Shown: positions 45,901 to 52,914, numbered from the stretch's first letter. The stretch: 64,000 nt of DNA from Glycomyces sp. YM15 (GCF_016918015.1 NZ_JAERMK010000004.1:57254-121253); one strand, 5' to 3'. Numbers and translations are program-made. Notes: generated by a model not told the origin, from the sequence alone.

Positions 45901-47521
45901 CGGCGCCCCGGCCCTCGCACCAGAGGCCTCCGGCGGGATCGGCGATGAGCAGGTCCGCGAGCCCGTCGCCGGTGAGGTCTGCGAGATGGAGGTCGGGAGT
46001 GCGGAGGTCGATGTTCGGGTACTCGGCGAAGGGCGAGAACGCCCCCCAGCCGCCGGACTCGTCGCGGGCGGCGCTGCCGGGAACGGGGGCGTCGATGCGG
46101 ACCAGGTCGGGAAGGCCCGAGCCGTCGAGATCGATCAGGAGGTCGCCCCCGGGATCGTGCACCCCGCCGCTGGGGTGGGCGGCGACCGGGTTCGCGGCGG
46201 TGAAGGCCACGTCGTCGTCGGTGAGGGGGCTGCGGTTGCGCAGGTAGTACCAGGCGCCAGAGCGCGAGGCGAGGACGCCCGCGACGCCGTCGCCGTCGAG
46301 GTCGACCCACGTGTAGTCGACGAGATCGATGCCGGCCGGGAGGTTCTCGGCGCGGACCTCGCGGACCGTCGGGTCGATCTCGGCGGGCGCGTAGTGGAGG
46401 GTGAGCGGCGGGGTCTCGGCGCGCAGGTACGTGCCATCTTCGCGCACATAGCCGCAGGTGCGGACCGAGTCGAGGCGCGAGTCGCCGCTGAGGGGGTCGG
46501 TGTCGTAGGCGAAGTCGACGGAGCCGGTGAGGACGGGCTCGTCGCCGAGTTCGGGGATCTCGTGGAACATGAGGGCGCGGCGTCCGAGCCGGTGGGTGCG
46601 GACCTCGAAGCCGGGGCGGCAGGTGCGGTACGGGTCCGGGCGGGCGGGCCAGGGCCGGTCGGCCTCGATCCCGGGGGCGTCGGGGTCGTGGTCGCCGTAG
46701 TCGAGGACGAGCGTGAACAGCCAGGCGACGGGCCGGGACGCGGGGCCCGGAACGGGGAGGTACGGGACGGTGTTGCCGTAGCGGACGCGCTTGAGATGCC
46801 TTGCGGCGGTTCGCGACTGCTCGGTCCGTCCGGCTTCGCAGACGGCGCCGGTGTCGACACCGACGGAGTCCTCGGCGGCGTACTCGTAGGCGACCGCGTT
46901 GCCTTTGTCGTCGTGGCTGAAACTGATGAGCCAGCCGAAGATCCGGGACGGGTCGGCGGGGTCGGCGATGCGGCTCTCGGGGCCTTCGCCGAACCAGGCG
47001 GTGTTGTTGTCGTCCGAGAGGGTGCGCCATTTGCAGTCGGCGCGGTCGGCGGTGGCGGTCCAGCGCTCGATGCGGGTGAGGCCGGTGTCGACGCGGGGCC
47101 GGAAGCGCTCGACGCGGTACTCGGTCCCGGCGACGGTGCGGAGGGTCGCGGGGGCGGCGTCGGGCACGAGGTCGTCGCCGCCGCCGAGGAACACGTCGGC
47201 GTCCTCGTACTTCGGCAGTCCGCGGTCGGTGCGGCGACTGATCTGCGGGACGGGGAGGTCCCAGCCGTATCCGAAGAGCCCTGCGCGGGCGCCGGAATCG
47301 TAGCCGACGGCCATGGAGGGCGCGCCGCGCCCGGCACTGAAAGGCAGCGGGATCGACATTGAGGCCGAGCCGGTGACGGGGTTGGTCTGGAAGGTCTCGC
47401 CGAGCCGGGCGGGCGGGTTGCCGACGGCGGGCAGCGCCGGGGCGGCCGTCGCTCCGGGCGCCGGCGCAGGCTCATGCCCGGGCCGCTCGGACCCCGCTCC
47501 ACCACCCCAATGTGCATCCAC
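39929..47521 (-). CDS. Fused TcB-TcC toxin (SpvB/Rhs cocoon plus variable C-terminus)
   Basis: A 2530-residue single-chain BC component. An SpvB-type start (LGETFQTNPVTGSASMSIPL, about 40-115) is followed by FG-GAP-like propeller strands (about 400-640) and TcB mid regions. Rhs repeats (YDPLGRVFRTDFPDG, YDEAGRLAELR) lie at about 1350-1710. The Rhs-associated core (about 2042-2095) reads RFHGKERDDETGLYHYGARS, then GRWISADPVG, where self-cleavage frees the cargo. The variable end (2096-2530) has a Gly/Thr/Asp-rich linker (about 2157-2243). A candidate nuclease motif follows: E2278, D2293, Q2302 and K2304. A glycine-rich hydrophobic tail ends the protein. GTG start with AAGGGAG upstream. Confidence 0.92.
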   Translation of the reverse strand: MDAHWGGGAGSERPGHEPAPAPGATAAPALPAVGNPPARLGETFQTNPVTGSASMSIPLPFSAGRGAPSMAVGYDSGARAGLFGYGWDLPVPQISRRTDRGLPKYEDADVFLGGGDDLVPDAAPATLRTVAGTEYRVERFRPRVDTGLTRIERWTATADRADCKWRTLSDDNNTAWFGEGPESRIADPADPSRIFGWLISFSHDDKGNAVAYEYAAEDSVGVDTGAVCEAGRTEQSRTAARHLKRVRYGNTVPYLPVPGPASRPVAWLFTLVLDYGDHDPDAPGIEADRPWPARPDPYRTCRPGFEVRTHRLGRRALMFHEIPELGDEPVLTGSVDFAYDTDPLSGDSRLDSVRTCGYVREDGTYLRAETPPLTLHYAPAEIDPTVREVRAENLPAGIDLVDYTWVDLDGDGVAGVLASRSGAWYYLRNRSPLTDDDVAFTAANPVAAHPSGGVHDPGGDLLIDLDGSGLPDLVRIDAPVPGSAARDESGGWGAFSPFAEYPNIDLRTPDLHLADLTGDGLADLLIADPAGGLWCEGRGAAGFGAPRPLDGPELQRPSLLEATATVAVQLADMTGDGLPDLVRIANGSVAFRPNLGYGRFGPAVHMGDSPWFDPPDRFDPRRVLLGDVDGNGRTDLVYLADDGVRLYTNRSGDSWASPRVLLPGVPGTDNRRRVGLVDLRGTGTGCLVWSTSLPHGTAAAMRYVDLMSAGRPHLLTAYENGTGGEVRVEYKPSTYFAQADEQAGRPWPGKLPFPVSCAHRVIRTDRIRETVFTGTTSYHDGYFDPVEREFRGFGRVETVDTEAFEVLPEGSNTGDADLHQPPVLTRTWFHTGAAAAAGERIAHTRRAQYWENTVLPEQALPEPDLPAGLSGEEYRQACRALKGTALRTEVYGLDDGPDATVPYSVNEAAYGIVLRQPLGERRFAVFQLLPTEAITYTYDRLAGDPRIAHSLVLETDDLGVPIRTASLAYGRPAVDLSLPQPVRAAQARTGASYRVVGYTADIDEPDARRLRTVCETHSFELAGLPAGHLTASEVDGYVAAADLVPFEAVGEDGTVDVTGGPVLRLTGRTQAFFRADDLSGPLPFGVHGALGLEHHTRRLTLTDGLVAGYYDGSVTAGELTAAGYEHFEEGWWAPSGVAAYAPGAADHFYLPSGSVDPFGATTEVERDVHDLAIVTVRDVIGHEVHIEHDYRVLAPRAATDPAGNRAAVRFDALGVPVASALLGKPGEPGMDTLDDPTTTLEYDLFAWVDEGRPVRVRRNRRERHGDPASPWHESFAYFDGSGSLVLTKSRVAPGPALQWDPVAETAAEVDADPRWVGNGRTIINNKGLPVKQYDPYFSATHEYESEAALVELGVTAIPRYDPLGRVFRTDFPDGTLTLTETGPWAVTAHDQDDTVLDSAWYAERGSPDPLGPEPADPQERAAWLAAQHAGTPAASYLDVFGRVVYSLADNGSGDLRAMRGETDSTGSVTRQFDARDREFTAGVANLAGDPVRGDSAERGRRWHLVDVIGRLVRAWDEHGRSTRLEHDAAHRPVAVFGTEPGEEETTLTRIVYGDAHPEAAERNLVGKIHIVLDAGGAVVTERYNHKGAPLEVVRRMCADYAADPDWSLLAGIEDPAAVMAAAAPLLEPALDAISTETGYDALGRPLAVTAADGTMVEPGYDEAGRLAELRAQPGGTGPVRTYMAGQEYDPLGRRTVSRYGNGLTSEYTYDPLSRRVTGIRTAAEGSPVDLQHLHFVYEAAGRLVEADDSAQQSLFFNGAFVSPRMRFRHDALGQLVQASGREHAGIAAGEQTGPGDAVGAPLPHPNDTAAVRLYRQEYAYDDLGNLKSMRHIANGGGGWTRHYRYLHDTDALNRQNRLTATSVPTDDPDGPYSLNYAYDDYGNLISAPHLAELQWTQNDQPRVVDLGGGGTAYYCYDGSGTRLRKVVQRQGGLRTERRYIGMVEIYREWMNDVLRLERHTVHLSDETGRFVQIDTLVTDTAGTDGATVGDPVARYQHGNHIGSATLETDEDGAPVSYEEYHPYGSTAYRSAKPGTNHSLKRYRFHGKERDDETGLYHYGARSYAPWLGRWISADPVGTTAGPNLYAYCGNDPSGRVDPNGTEDHQVGEVPGAAPNILDNPNAAPADVLREAQRSFPHLRALPTWDTATGMWVFPEPLFPNGPGEGDDTGDGGGDAGTGTTGTGTGAGTGTETGTAATGTDGTGGDGGTGAGTTGTGTGTDTGSGAGTGAGDGEGDGEGTPGTLGTAGSLVPSAAERFIWNFRFPNEGVAGSRRGQILEWLAGVPWRDNTAGHDAVTATEVRQIKSTGQLGKVGNIARSATRDAASSIAADPALAGRNPRAVIITESDVAATVSADIASATQAGRGRRIPPGALPPEHIRGFPGRAGSVGRALTGIGTALSAAALVNDIYQGDYAMGVGDALGTVGGGLELYALAVPGATVAGASAMTVGLVVGGLGIAVTSGISGYRAYQRGDIPGTVAGAVGVGAGLAIAAGAAGIALGIAGAPVLLAVGVAAAIGVGLYHLGGLFDLW

Positions 47522-47583
47522 GATCGCGGCTCCCTTGCGGCAGAAAGGCGAAGAAAGGCACCTGTGCCAGCGCCTGACTACGG

Positions 47584-47612
47584 AGCGTAGACCGAACGCG
47601 ACACCAGCACAA
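47584..47612 (-). promoter_or_regulatory. Candidate promoter of the Tc operon
   Basis: On the reverse strand TTGTGC (47612-47607), a 17-bp spacer and TACGCT (47589-47584) precede the TcB-TcC GTG by about 60 bp. It is the best-spaced pair in the region. No operator-like dyad was seen beside it. Confidence 0.35.
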
Positions 47613-48154
47613 TTGACCGGAAGTACTAATTCGAGTGCAGCACTTGGAAACTGATCCTGCTAGAATCCGTCGCCATTCAATAGCACATGAGGCTCAACGC
47701 AAGCGCAAAATAGACACAAGTGCACTCCCACGTAAGACCGTGCGCCAATGGCACTTTCGCCACTCGCGAAGTGGATCAGAGTCGGCGATTCCCACCACCG
47801 GCACAACCTCCCGCAAATGCGGTCCGAAGCGGATAACCGTCCCATCCGAGGAATGCGCACACCCTGTCCACGGCACTGCGGGCGCAGTGCTGATCGGCAT
47901 GCTGGGGATCGGCTCGGCAGAACTCAGCCTCGTCGCGGACGGGGTGCCGGTGTGGGCCGCGCTGGTTTCCCGACATTGAGGAGGAGGCTTCCAAACTGCG
48001 GGGGCTGTGGGTCGAGTTCCGCGGGGAGGACTGGGGCGCGGGCGGACAGGGCAAATAGCGGACTGGCCGCGCCCTCCCCGTGGCATCCGGCCGCTGAATG
48101 GCCGGATGCCACGGGAAGATCTATGGCGCGCAGGACTAAGTCCTCGACGATCGA
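47613..48154. other. Gene-poor stretch upstream of the Tc operon
   Basis: About 540 bp of lower GC than the toxin genes. Several open frames cover 47660-48110 on both strands, but none shows family features, consistent codon bias or a ribosome site. A GGCCGGATGCCAC inverted repeat near 48075-48112 may be a terminator for the small secreted protein gene. Confidence 0.4.
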
Positions 48155-48454
48155 TCAGAAGTACTGGTAGTACCAGCCATCGGGATCCTTAAAGCACGGT
48201 GTGGTGTCGTATCCCATGGACTCGGCCGCCCTCCGGTCAGTATTGCAGTAGTCCCATCTGGGGAAGGGCCCCTCGAACGCTTGGATGCTCACGGTGCCGT
48301 CGGTTCCCGCGGGCTCACTGGCAACAGCCGGTGCCGCCGAGAGCGCGCTGCCCCCCAGCACGAGACCAGCGGCGATCGCGATGGTGGAAACTGCGCGCGT
48401 CAGGCGCCGCCCCCTCGGCCGATCGGGCCGAAGCCGAGTCGTAATGGTAGCCAT
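48155..48454 (-). CDS. Small secreted two-cysteine protein
   Basis: A 99-residue precursor. AGGAGG sits at ideal spacing before the ATG. A twin-arginine-rich basic stretch (RPRGRRLTR) and a hydrophobic run end in APAVASEPAG, a clear signal peptidase site. The mature peptide of about 58 residues is rich in aromatic and acidic residues and has two cysteines (in WDYCNTDRR and TTPCFKDPD), ending GWYYQYF. No family recognised. It lies 630 bp upstream of, and on the same strand as, the Tc genes. It is not an obvious immunity protein, because it is exported and separate. Confidence 0.72.
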   Translation of the reverse strand: MATITTRLRPDRPRGRRLTRAVSTIAIAAGLVLGGSALSAAPAVASEPAGTDGTVSIQAFEGPFPRWDYCNTDRRAAESMGYDTTPCFKDPDGWYYQYF

Positions 48455-48755
48455 GGTGCCTCCTAAGAGTTGAGGAACCGAAGTGCTCACATGAAGACCA
48501 CATCGGTTCATTCTGATAGACCGCTCTGACCGCAAGCGGGCCGCTTTCGGGATCAGTCTGGCGATGGATGGCGGCCTTTAACAGGCGGAGCACCGGCAGA
48601 ACAGAGGCAGGAATACCAAGTGCATGAATTGTTCACCTTGTGCGCCAAGGGCTATGAAGGCCTCGACCACGGCCTGGTGGCCACGCCGTTCAGTGGGAAG
48701 GGGAAGCCGGTGTTGATACAGACTCATTGTTCACTGCGTTTCGGCCCAGGTTGCC

Positions 48756-48845
48756 AGGGCTTGATCAAGTTCCCTGAGGGTCTGGCTGGTTGCTGATGCC
48801 CAGGATGGGGAGGGCTCGTTCGGGTTCTTCTCGGATTGCTCTGGT
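48756..48845 (-). pseudogene. ISAs1-family end relic, copy 2
   Basis: Matches the outer end of the ISAs1 fragment at 23470-23560, encoding REEPERALPILGISNQP in reverse. The match stops at the CTGGTG that starts the tRNA-like fragment. Just before it (48640-48690) the plus strand encodes AKGYEGLDHGLVATPF, which resembles another transposase piece. Confidence 0.6.
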
Positions 48846-48866
48846 GGACCTTGCGGGAATCGAACC
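48842..48866 (-). other. tRNA 3'-end fragment, candidate attachment-site half
   Basis: On the reverse strand GGTTCGATTCCCGC is followed by AAGGTCCACCA, the T-loop to CCA end of a tRNA. The sequence just before it in reverse (GCGGGCCACT) does not fold into the rest of a tRNA. Integrases that target tRNA 3' ends leave exactly such pieces. The 200 bp on its right (48867-49070) hold several GTCCGG/CCGGAC-like short repeats and no gene. Confidence 0.5.
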
Positions 48867-49070
48867 AGTGGCCCGCAATGGACCGGGGGCCAGGAGCCAT
48901 CCCGGTTCTGCTGAAAACTTCGGCACGTATTTGGCACGGTCCTGCCGGATTTTACCAAAGTTAGCCGGACCTAACCGGATCACATCGGACAGTTAGGGTG
49001 ACATCACTAGTGCAGGTAGATAGGCGTTCCTGCAGGTAAGGGTTGCATTCTTTGGTTACGAGGCTGGGGT

Positions 49071-49175
49071 CCCCAAACGGGGTGCGCTACCAAGCTGCGC
49101 CACGTCCCGAACACCGCCGCAAAGCGGCCTCAGCCAGGGTACAGCACTACCGCCTCAAAACGCCGCCAGGTATTC
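49071..49175 (-). repeat. 105-bp direct repeat, right copy (partial tRNA-Pro)
   Basis: Copy of 29316-29420. Bases 49071-49109 are the 5' half of tRNA-Pro up to the anticodon loop, and 49110-49175 its upstream region. The 3' half of the tRNA is absent; the sequence diverges abruptly at the anticodon stem. It cannot make a tRNA. Confidence 0.9.
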
Positions 49176-49234
49176 CCGCAGTTGCAGACGTCGCTCGGGG
49201 GCTGTACCACCAACTGACCTGCGCAAACCGGCCA

Positions 49235-49339
49235 TCATGACGCTGCAGACAGGTCGATGCTGTACAAGCGGCCATCGATACCGAACTCGACGCTCTCAGC
49301 GGGTTCGCTGCCGTCGAGATCATCGGTCAACAGGATCAT
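49235..49339 (-). pseudogene. Truncated lsr2 (N-terminal domain only)
   Basis: Thirty-four codons starting MILLTDDLDGSEPAESVEFG and ending at YSIDLSAAS before a stop. This is the canonical Lsr2 N-terminal dimerisation strand pair without the linker or DNA-binding domain. Its N-terminus is closer to standard Lsr2 than the intact copy at 29534. It occupies the same position relative to the partial tRNA-Pro as the intact gene does on the left side. As a free N-terminal domain it could in principle poison Lsr2 dimers, but decay is simpler. Confidence 0.75.
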
Positions 49340-49629
49340 GGCGAGATTGCAGCGCCCGCCGTACGGATCCGATTCGCACCAGGTGATCCAGTAGCTCGGC
49401 CTCGTGCTCGTTCCGCCCCGTCTGCAGAGCTTGACGTTCTGATCGGAGGTTCCGACCAGGGTCGCGGACGCCGGGACGGCTCCGCACTCCTGCAGGCAGC
49501 AGGCGGCATTCGTCTGCCCTCGCATGAGCGGCGCGACACCCGTGTCCCAACGCTTCGGTCGATGTGTTCGATCCCTGCATGTTCCACGTGACGATGTTCA
49601 ACGGTCGACTCCTTTCAAGGAGATCAGAT

Positions 49630-49662
49630 GGGCGGGGCCGCCCAGATCGGGCGGCCCCGCCC
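49630..49662 (-). terminator. Perfect 14-bp stem-loop terminator
   Basis: GGGCGGGGCCGCCC pairs without mismatch to GGGCGGCCCCGCCC around a 5-bp loop. It lies 38 bp past the stop of the gene at 49701. Confidence 0.75.
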
Positions 49663-49700
49663 GCATCGCGGGAGTGCGGCCAGCAACTCCCCCAACGGTG

Positions 49701-51380
49701 TTAAGGCTCGTTCGGCGGGTAGGACGGCACACCTCCCATCACGTACGCCACCTGCTGCTCGATCGGGATCGTGCCGCTCGGCTCGGGTGAGCCGAAGGTG
49801 ACGGTGACCGAGCCGTCGCTGGAGCTCGTGTCCACCTTGTTCACCGAGTAGTTCGCCGAGGCCGAACCGACCCGGAACAGTCCGAACAGGTCCACCGACG
49901 CCGTCGCGCCGACCTTCATGTCGCTGGTGACCTTGCTGGCGTTGCCGCCCTTGAAGGTCATCGACATCTCCGGTTGGCGGGAAACGACGAAGGTCTTCAG
50001 GCGCGAGAGCTTCCCGCCCTCCCCGAACAGTTCGTCCACGTTGAACTCGCTGCTGTGGAGCTGGTACCCGGTCGCGTCCTTCCCGGTCTTCGATGCGATC
50101 TCGCCGAGCATCTGCTCGTCGTACCAGCCCACCGTGCCGTCGGGCGCCAGGGCCGTGGGTGCCGAACTGATGATCGTGACGCCCTTGTACTTGAGGTCGA
50201 TCGTGACGGTGGACGAGCTCGACGTGTAGGTCGACAGGTCGTAGGACGAGGACGCGCCGAAGTTGATGCCCACGGCGTCCATGACCGGGACCGAGAACCC
50301 CACCTTGCCCCCCACGCTGAGGTCGGTCGACTTCGAGGAGAAGTTCGACAGCTCCAGGTGGAGCGACACGGCGTTGCTGTCGGTCTGGAGCTGCCCGAGG
50401 AGCTGGTTCGCGCTGGGCAGCTTGTCGGGTGTGTAGCCGACGTAGAACTGGCCGGGGCCGATCTCCTCGCCGCCGTTGGCCGCGCTCGCCTTCATGATGT
50501 TGGCTCGGGCGGCTTTGAGCCGGTCGGTGGCCTCGAAATACTTGCGGTGCAGCAGGATGCTGTTCGCCGCCACCTCCTTGTAGCTCGCGATGGCGCTGTA
50601 GAGCGCACTGAGCGAGTCGGGCAGGTTCTCAAAGGAACCGTATCTCGCCAGGAGCTGGTCGAAGACGTCCTGGAGCTTCCCGCCCAGCGGCAGCGGGTTG
50701 GTGTAGGTGCCCCCGGCATTGGTGAACTCGGTCAGGATCGACGCGATCTGCGCCGAGGCGGCCGTGTCCTCCTTGTTCATCGTCTCCTGGTCGGCCTTGG
50801 AGAAGCCGAAGATGGTCGCCCCCAGGATGTTGCGGTAGAGCGTCGAGAAGCGGTCGGTGCCGATCTGGAGCTGGCCGCTGCTGGAGGTTCCCAGCAGCGA
50901 ATCGAGGTCCTGGAGCGTCGCCGCGTTGTAGTACGCGTTGGGACCGTATGTGATCCCGTAGTTGAAGCCGGCCGGGTAGGACACGGTGCTGAACTTGCCG
51001 TCCAGCTTGGTGCCGAGGAACTCGCCGATCTTGCCCTGGAGCTCGTCGGAGAAGGCCTGCTGCGCGGCGGTGGGGGGGGGGGGGCCCGCCCCCCCCCCCC
51101 CCCCCCCGCGGGGGGGGGGGGGCGGGGGGCGGCCGGGGGGGGGGGGGGGGGGGCGGGCGCCCCCCCCCCCCCCCCCGACGCCGCGGAGGGTCGCATTCCC
51201 GGTGCGGCTCAGGTTCTCGTACAGGTAGGAGCAATTTTCCCAACGAGTCGCCTGGCTCGCCGGGAATCTGCTCTTGAAGACCATGAAGGCCGCCTGCTTC
51301 GCCCTTTCGTCGTCAACGGCCCAGACCGTCGTCTCGCAGGAATCGGAGCGGTAGCTCACCCTGACAAAGTACTTGTCCAT
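49701..51380 (-). CDS. Unknown 559-residue protein interrupted by poly-G/C tract
   Basis: Not recognised. The start at 51380 has GGAGGAA at ideal spacing. Residues 1-67 form a small basic/aromatic domain (MDKYFVRVSYRSDSCETTVW). Residues about 68-103 come from a suspicious homopolymer tract. The remaining 455 residues are Ser/Thr/Gly-rich with alternating beta-like stretches (SSYDLSTYTSSSSTVTIDL, TASVDLFGLF) and a helical middle. There is no signal peptide and no membrane segment. A beta-rich pore-forming protein would fit its look and its place beside a toxin island, but no motif supports it. If the tract is an assembly error, the two ends may not belong to one gene. Confidence 0.6.
   Translation of the reverse strand: MDKYFVRVSYRSDSCETTVWAVDDERAKQAAFMVFKSRFPASQATRWENCSYLYENLSRTGNATLRGVGGGGGGARPPPPPPGRPPPPPPRGGGGGGAGPPPPTAAQQAFSDELQGKIGEFLGTKLDGKFSTVSYPAGFNYGITYGPNAYYNAATLQDLDSLLGTSSSGQLQIGTDRFSTLYRNILGATIFGFSKADQETMNKEDTAASAQIASILTEFTNAGGTYTNPLPLGGKLQDVFDQLLARYGSFENLPDSLSALYSAIASYKEVAANSILLHRKYFEATDRLKAARANIMKASAANGGEEIGPGQFYVGYTPDKLPSANQLLGQLQTDSNAVSLHLELSNFSSKSTDLSVGGKVGFSVPVMDAVGINFGASSSYDLSTYTSSSSTVTIDLKYKGVTIISSAPTALAPDGTVGWYDEQMLGEIASKTGKDATGYQLHSSEFNVDELFGEGGKLSRLKTFVVSRQPEMSMTFKGGNASKVTSDMKVGATASVDLFGLFRVGSASANYSVNKVDTSSSDGSVTVTFGSPEPSGTIPIEQQVAYVMGGVPSYPPNEP
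51071..51178. other. Poly-G/poly-C tract, probable assembly artefact
   Basis: About 108 bp consisting almost only of G and C runs up to about 20 bases long, inside an otherwise normal gene. The frame stays open because such runs contain no stops. The same kind of sequence closes the window at 63935. Real proteins with alternating poly-Gly/poly-Pro blocks of this purity would be exceptional. Confidence 0.75.
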
Positions 51381-51531
51381 GATGTTCCTCCTTCTCGGAT
51401 GGGCGACCGAACCATGATGTTCGATCGCGTTCCATCCAGAATCCGCAGCCACACCGGCTTGCGAGGCCGCTCGCGGATTCCCGTCCGAAGCCGATACGAC
51501 AGCCGCATTTCGTGATTCTTATTATTGAAAT

Positions 51532-52725
51532 ATGCCCAATGATGTTGTCCCACAGGAGATCACGGACTGGCGTTCACGATTGGACGAGCTTTTCTCTACG
51601 GTGGCGGGGTTGTTCGGGAGAGTCGAATTGCGACGAAGAGCCAGGTCCTATCTGGTCGGCCTTTTGGCGCCGGTGGAGCGCAAGAACGGCTGGCAGCTCG
51701 CCGAGGCCGCCGGCGACGCGACGCCCGCACAGGTGCAGCACTTCCTGAGCCGGGCCGTGTGGTCGGCCGATGCGCTGCGCGACGCCCTCCGGGCCTACGC
51801 CGCGGCGAACCTGGCGAGCCCGAGCGGGGCGCTGGTGATCGACGAGGTCGACTTCGTCAAACGCGGCCCGGCCTCGGTCGGCGTGCACCGGCAGTACTCG
51901 CGTGAGGCGGGCAGGGTCGAGAACTGCCAGGTCGGAGTGTTCCTGGCCTATGTCGGCGAGCGCGGCGAGGTGCTGATCGACCGGGAGCTGTACGTGCCCG
52001 CCTCGTGGATCGAGGACCCCGAGCGCTGCGCGGCTGCGGGAGTCCCCGCCGAGCGGGTGGACCTCGGGGCACTGGAGAAACCGCGCCTGGCCGAGGCGAT
52101 GATCGCCCGCGCGGTGGCCGCCGGAGTCGAGGCCGGGTGGGTGGCCGCGGACGCGACGTACGGACGCGACAGCGATTTCCTGGCGTTCCTGGCCGCGCGC
52201 CGCCTCTCGTACGTGGTCGAGGTGCCGCTCACGCAGACGGTGCCGGAGCTGGAGGAGGGCGGGCGCGTCGACGCCCTGGTGGGCGGGGCTCCCGCCTCGG
52301 CCTGGCACCGGCTCGCGGCGGGCACGGGCGGGCGGGAGCGACGCGAGTACGACTGGGCATGGGCGACCCTGCCCGCCCTGGTCGGCCTGCCCGCCGGGTT
52401 CGTCCGCACGCTGCTCGCGCGGCGCTCGGTCGAGCGCCCGGCCGAGGTCGTCTACTACCTGTGCTTTCACTCCGATGCTTTGGCGCGCAAGGACATCGTT
52501 CGCACTGCGGACACTCGGCCAGCCACAGCGGCGTGCTTCCGGGCCGCGAAAGTCGAATGCGGACTCGACCACTACCAGGTCCGCAAGTGGGAGGGCTGGT
52601 ACCGGCACGTGACCTTGGCGATGCTGGCCTACGCCTTCGTCGTCGTGACCGCGGCGTCCGGGACGGGGGTCGATGCGGACCTGAACGGCGATTCCCCGGT
52701 CGTCCAGGCGGTCCGCTGGCGTTGA
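51532..52725 (+). CDS. IS701-family transposase, intact
   Basis: A 397-residue transposase. It begins RSRLDELFSTVAGLFGRVE, then RRRARSYLVGLLAPVERKNGWQLAE, the standard IS701 N-terminal region. DDE acids lie in ALVIDEVDFVKRG and GWVAADATYGRDSDFLA, with the C-terminal glutamate region at VECGLDHYQVRKWEGWYRH. The frame is complete. Terminal repeats could not be fixed. It separates the toxin-island region from ordinary chromosomal genes. Confidence 0.88.
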   Translation: MPNDVVPQEITDWRSRLDELFSTVAGLFGRVELRRRARSYLVGLLAPVERKNGWQLAEAAGDATPAQVQHFLSRAVWSADALRDALRAYAAANLASPSGALVIDEVDFVKRGPASVGVHRQYSREAGRVENCQVGVFLAYVGERGEVLIDRELYVPASWIEDPERCAAAGVPAERVDLGALEKPRLAEAMIARAVAAGVEAGWVAADATYGRDSDFLAFLAARRLSYVVEVPLTQTVPELEEGGRVDALVGGAPASAWHRLAAGTGGRERREYDWAWATLPALVGLPAGFVRTLLARRSVERPAEVVYYLCFHSDALARKDIVRTADTRPATAACFRAAKVECGLDHYQVRKWEGWYRHVTLAMLAYAFVVVTAASGTGVDADLNGDSPVVQAVRWR

Positions 52726-52914
52726 GCGAACCGCCCCGGAGGCGATGGTAACGAAATACGACTGTCGTGCCGTCGGAAACGGGCCTTTCGGCCCCGGCGG
52801 GCGCCTGGGTCGCGGTTCACGTGCCCTTTCCGTCGGTGTCCGGCGAAGTGGCAGGTGACCGTTTCAGGGGGTGCTACGGGGGCCTGGTCACCGGGAGCAC
52901 GCTCACCATCCCGC

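Noticed and set aside
47660..48110. Several overlapping short frames between the Tc operon and the small secreted gene
   Set aside because: They are on both strands, with no consistent codon bias, no ribosome sites and no recognisable domains.
48155..48454. Immunity protein for the Tc cargo
   Set aside because: It is exported, far from the cargo end of the toxin gene and on the upstream side. Nuclease immunity proteins are cytoplasmic and normally directly downstream.
29281..49175. A standard integrase-driven genomic island with attL and attR
   Set aside because: Only partly accepted: the repeats are clear, but no integrase gene is present and the duplicated half of the tRNA is the wrong one for simple integration.
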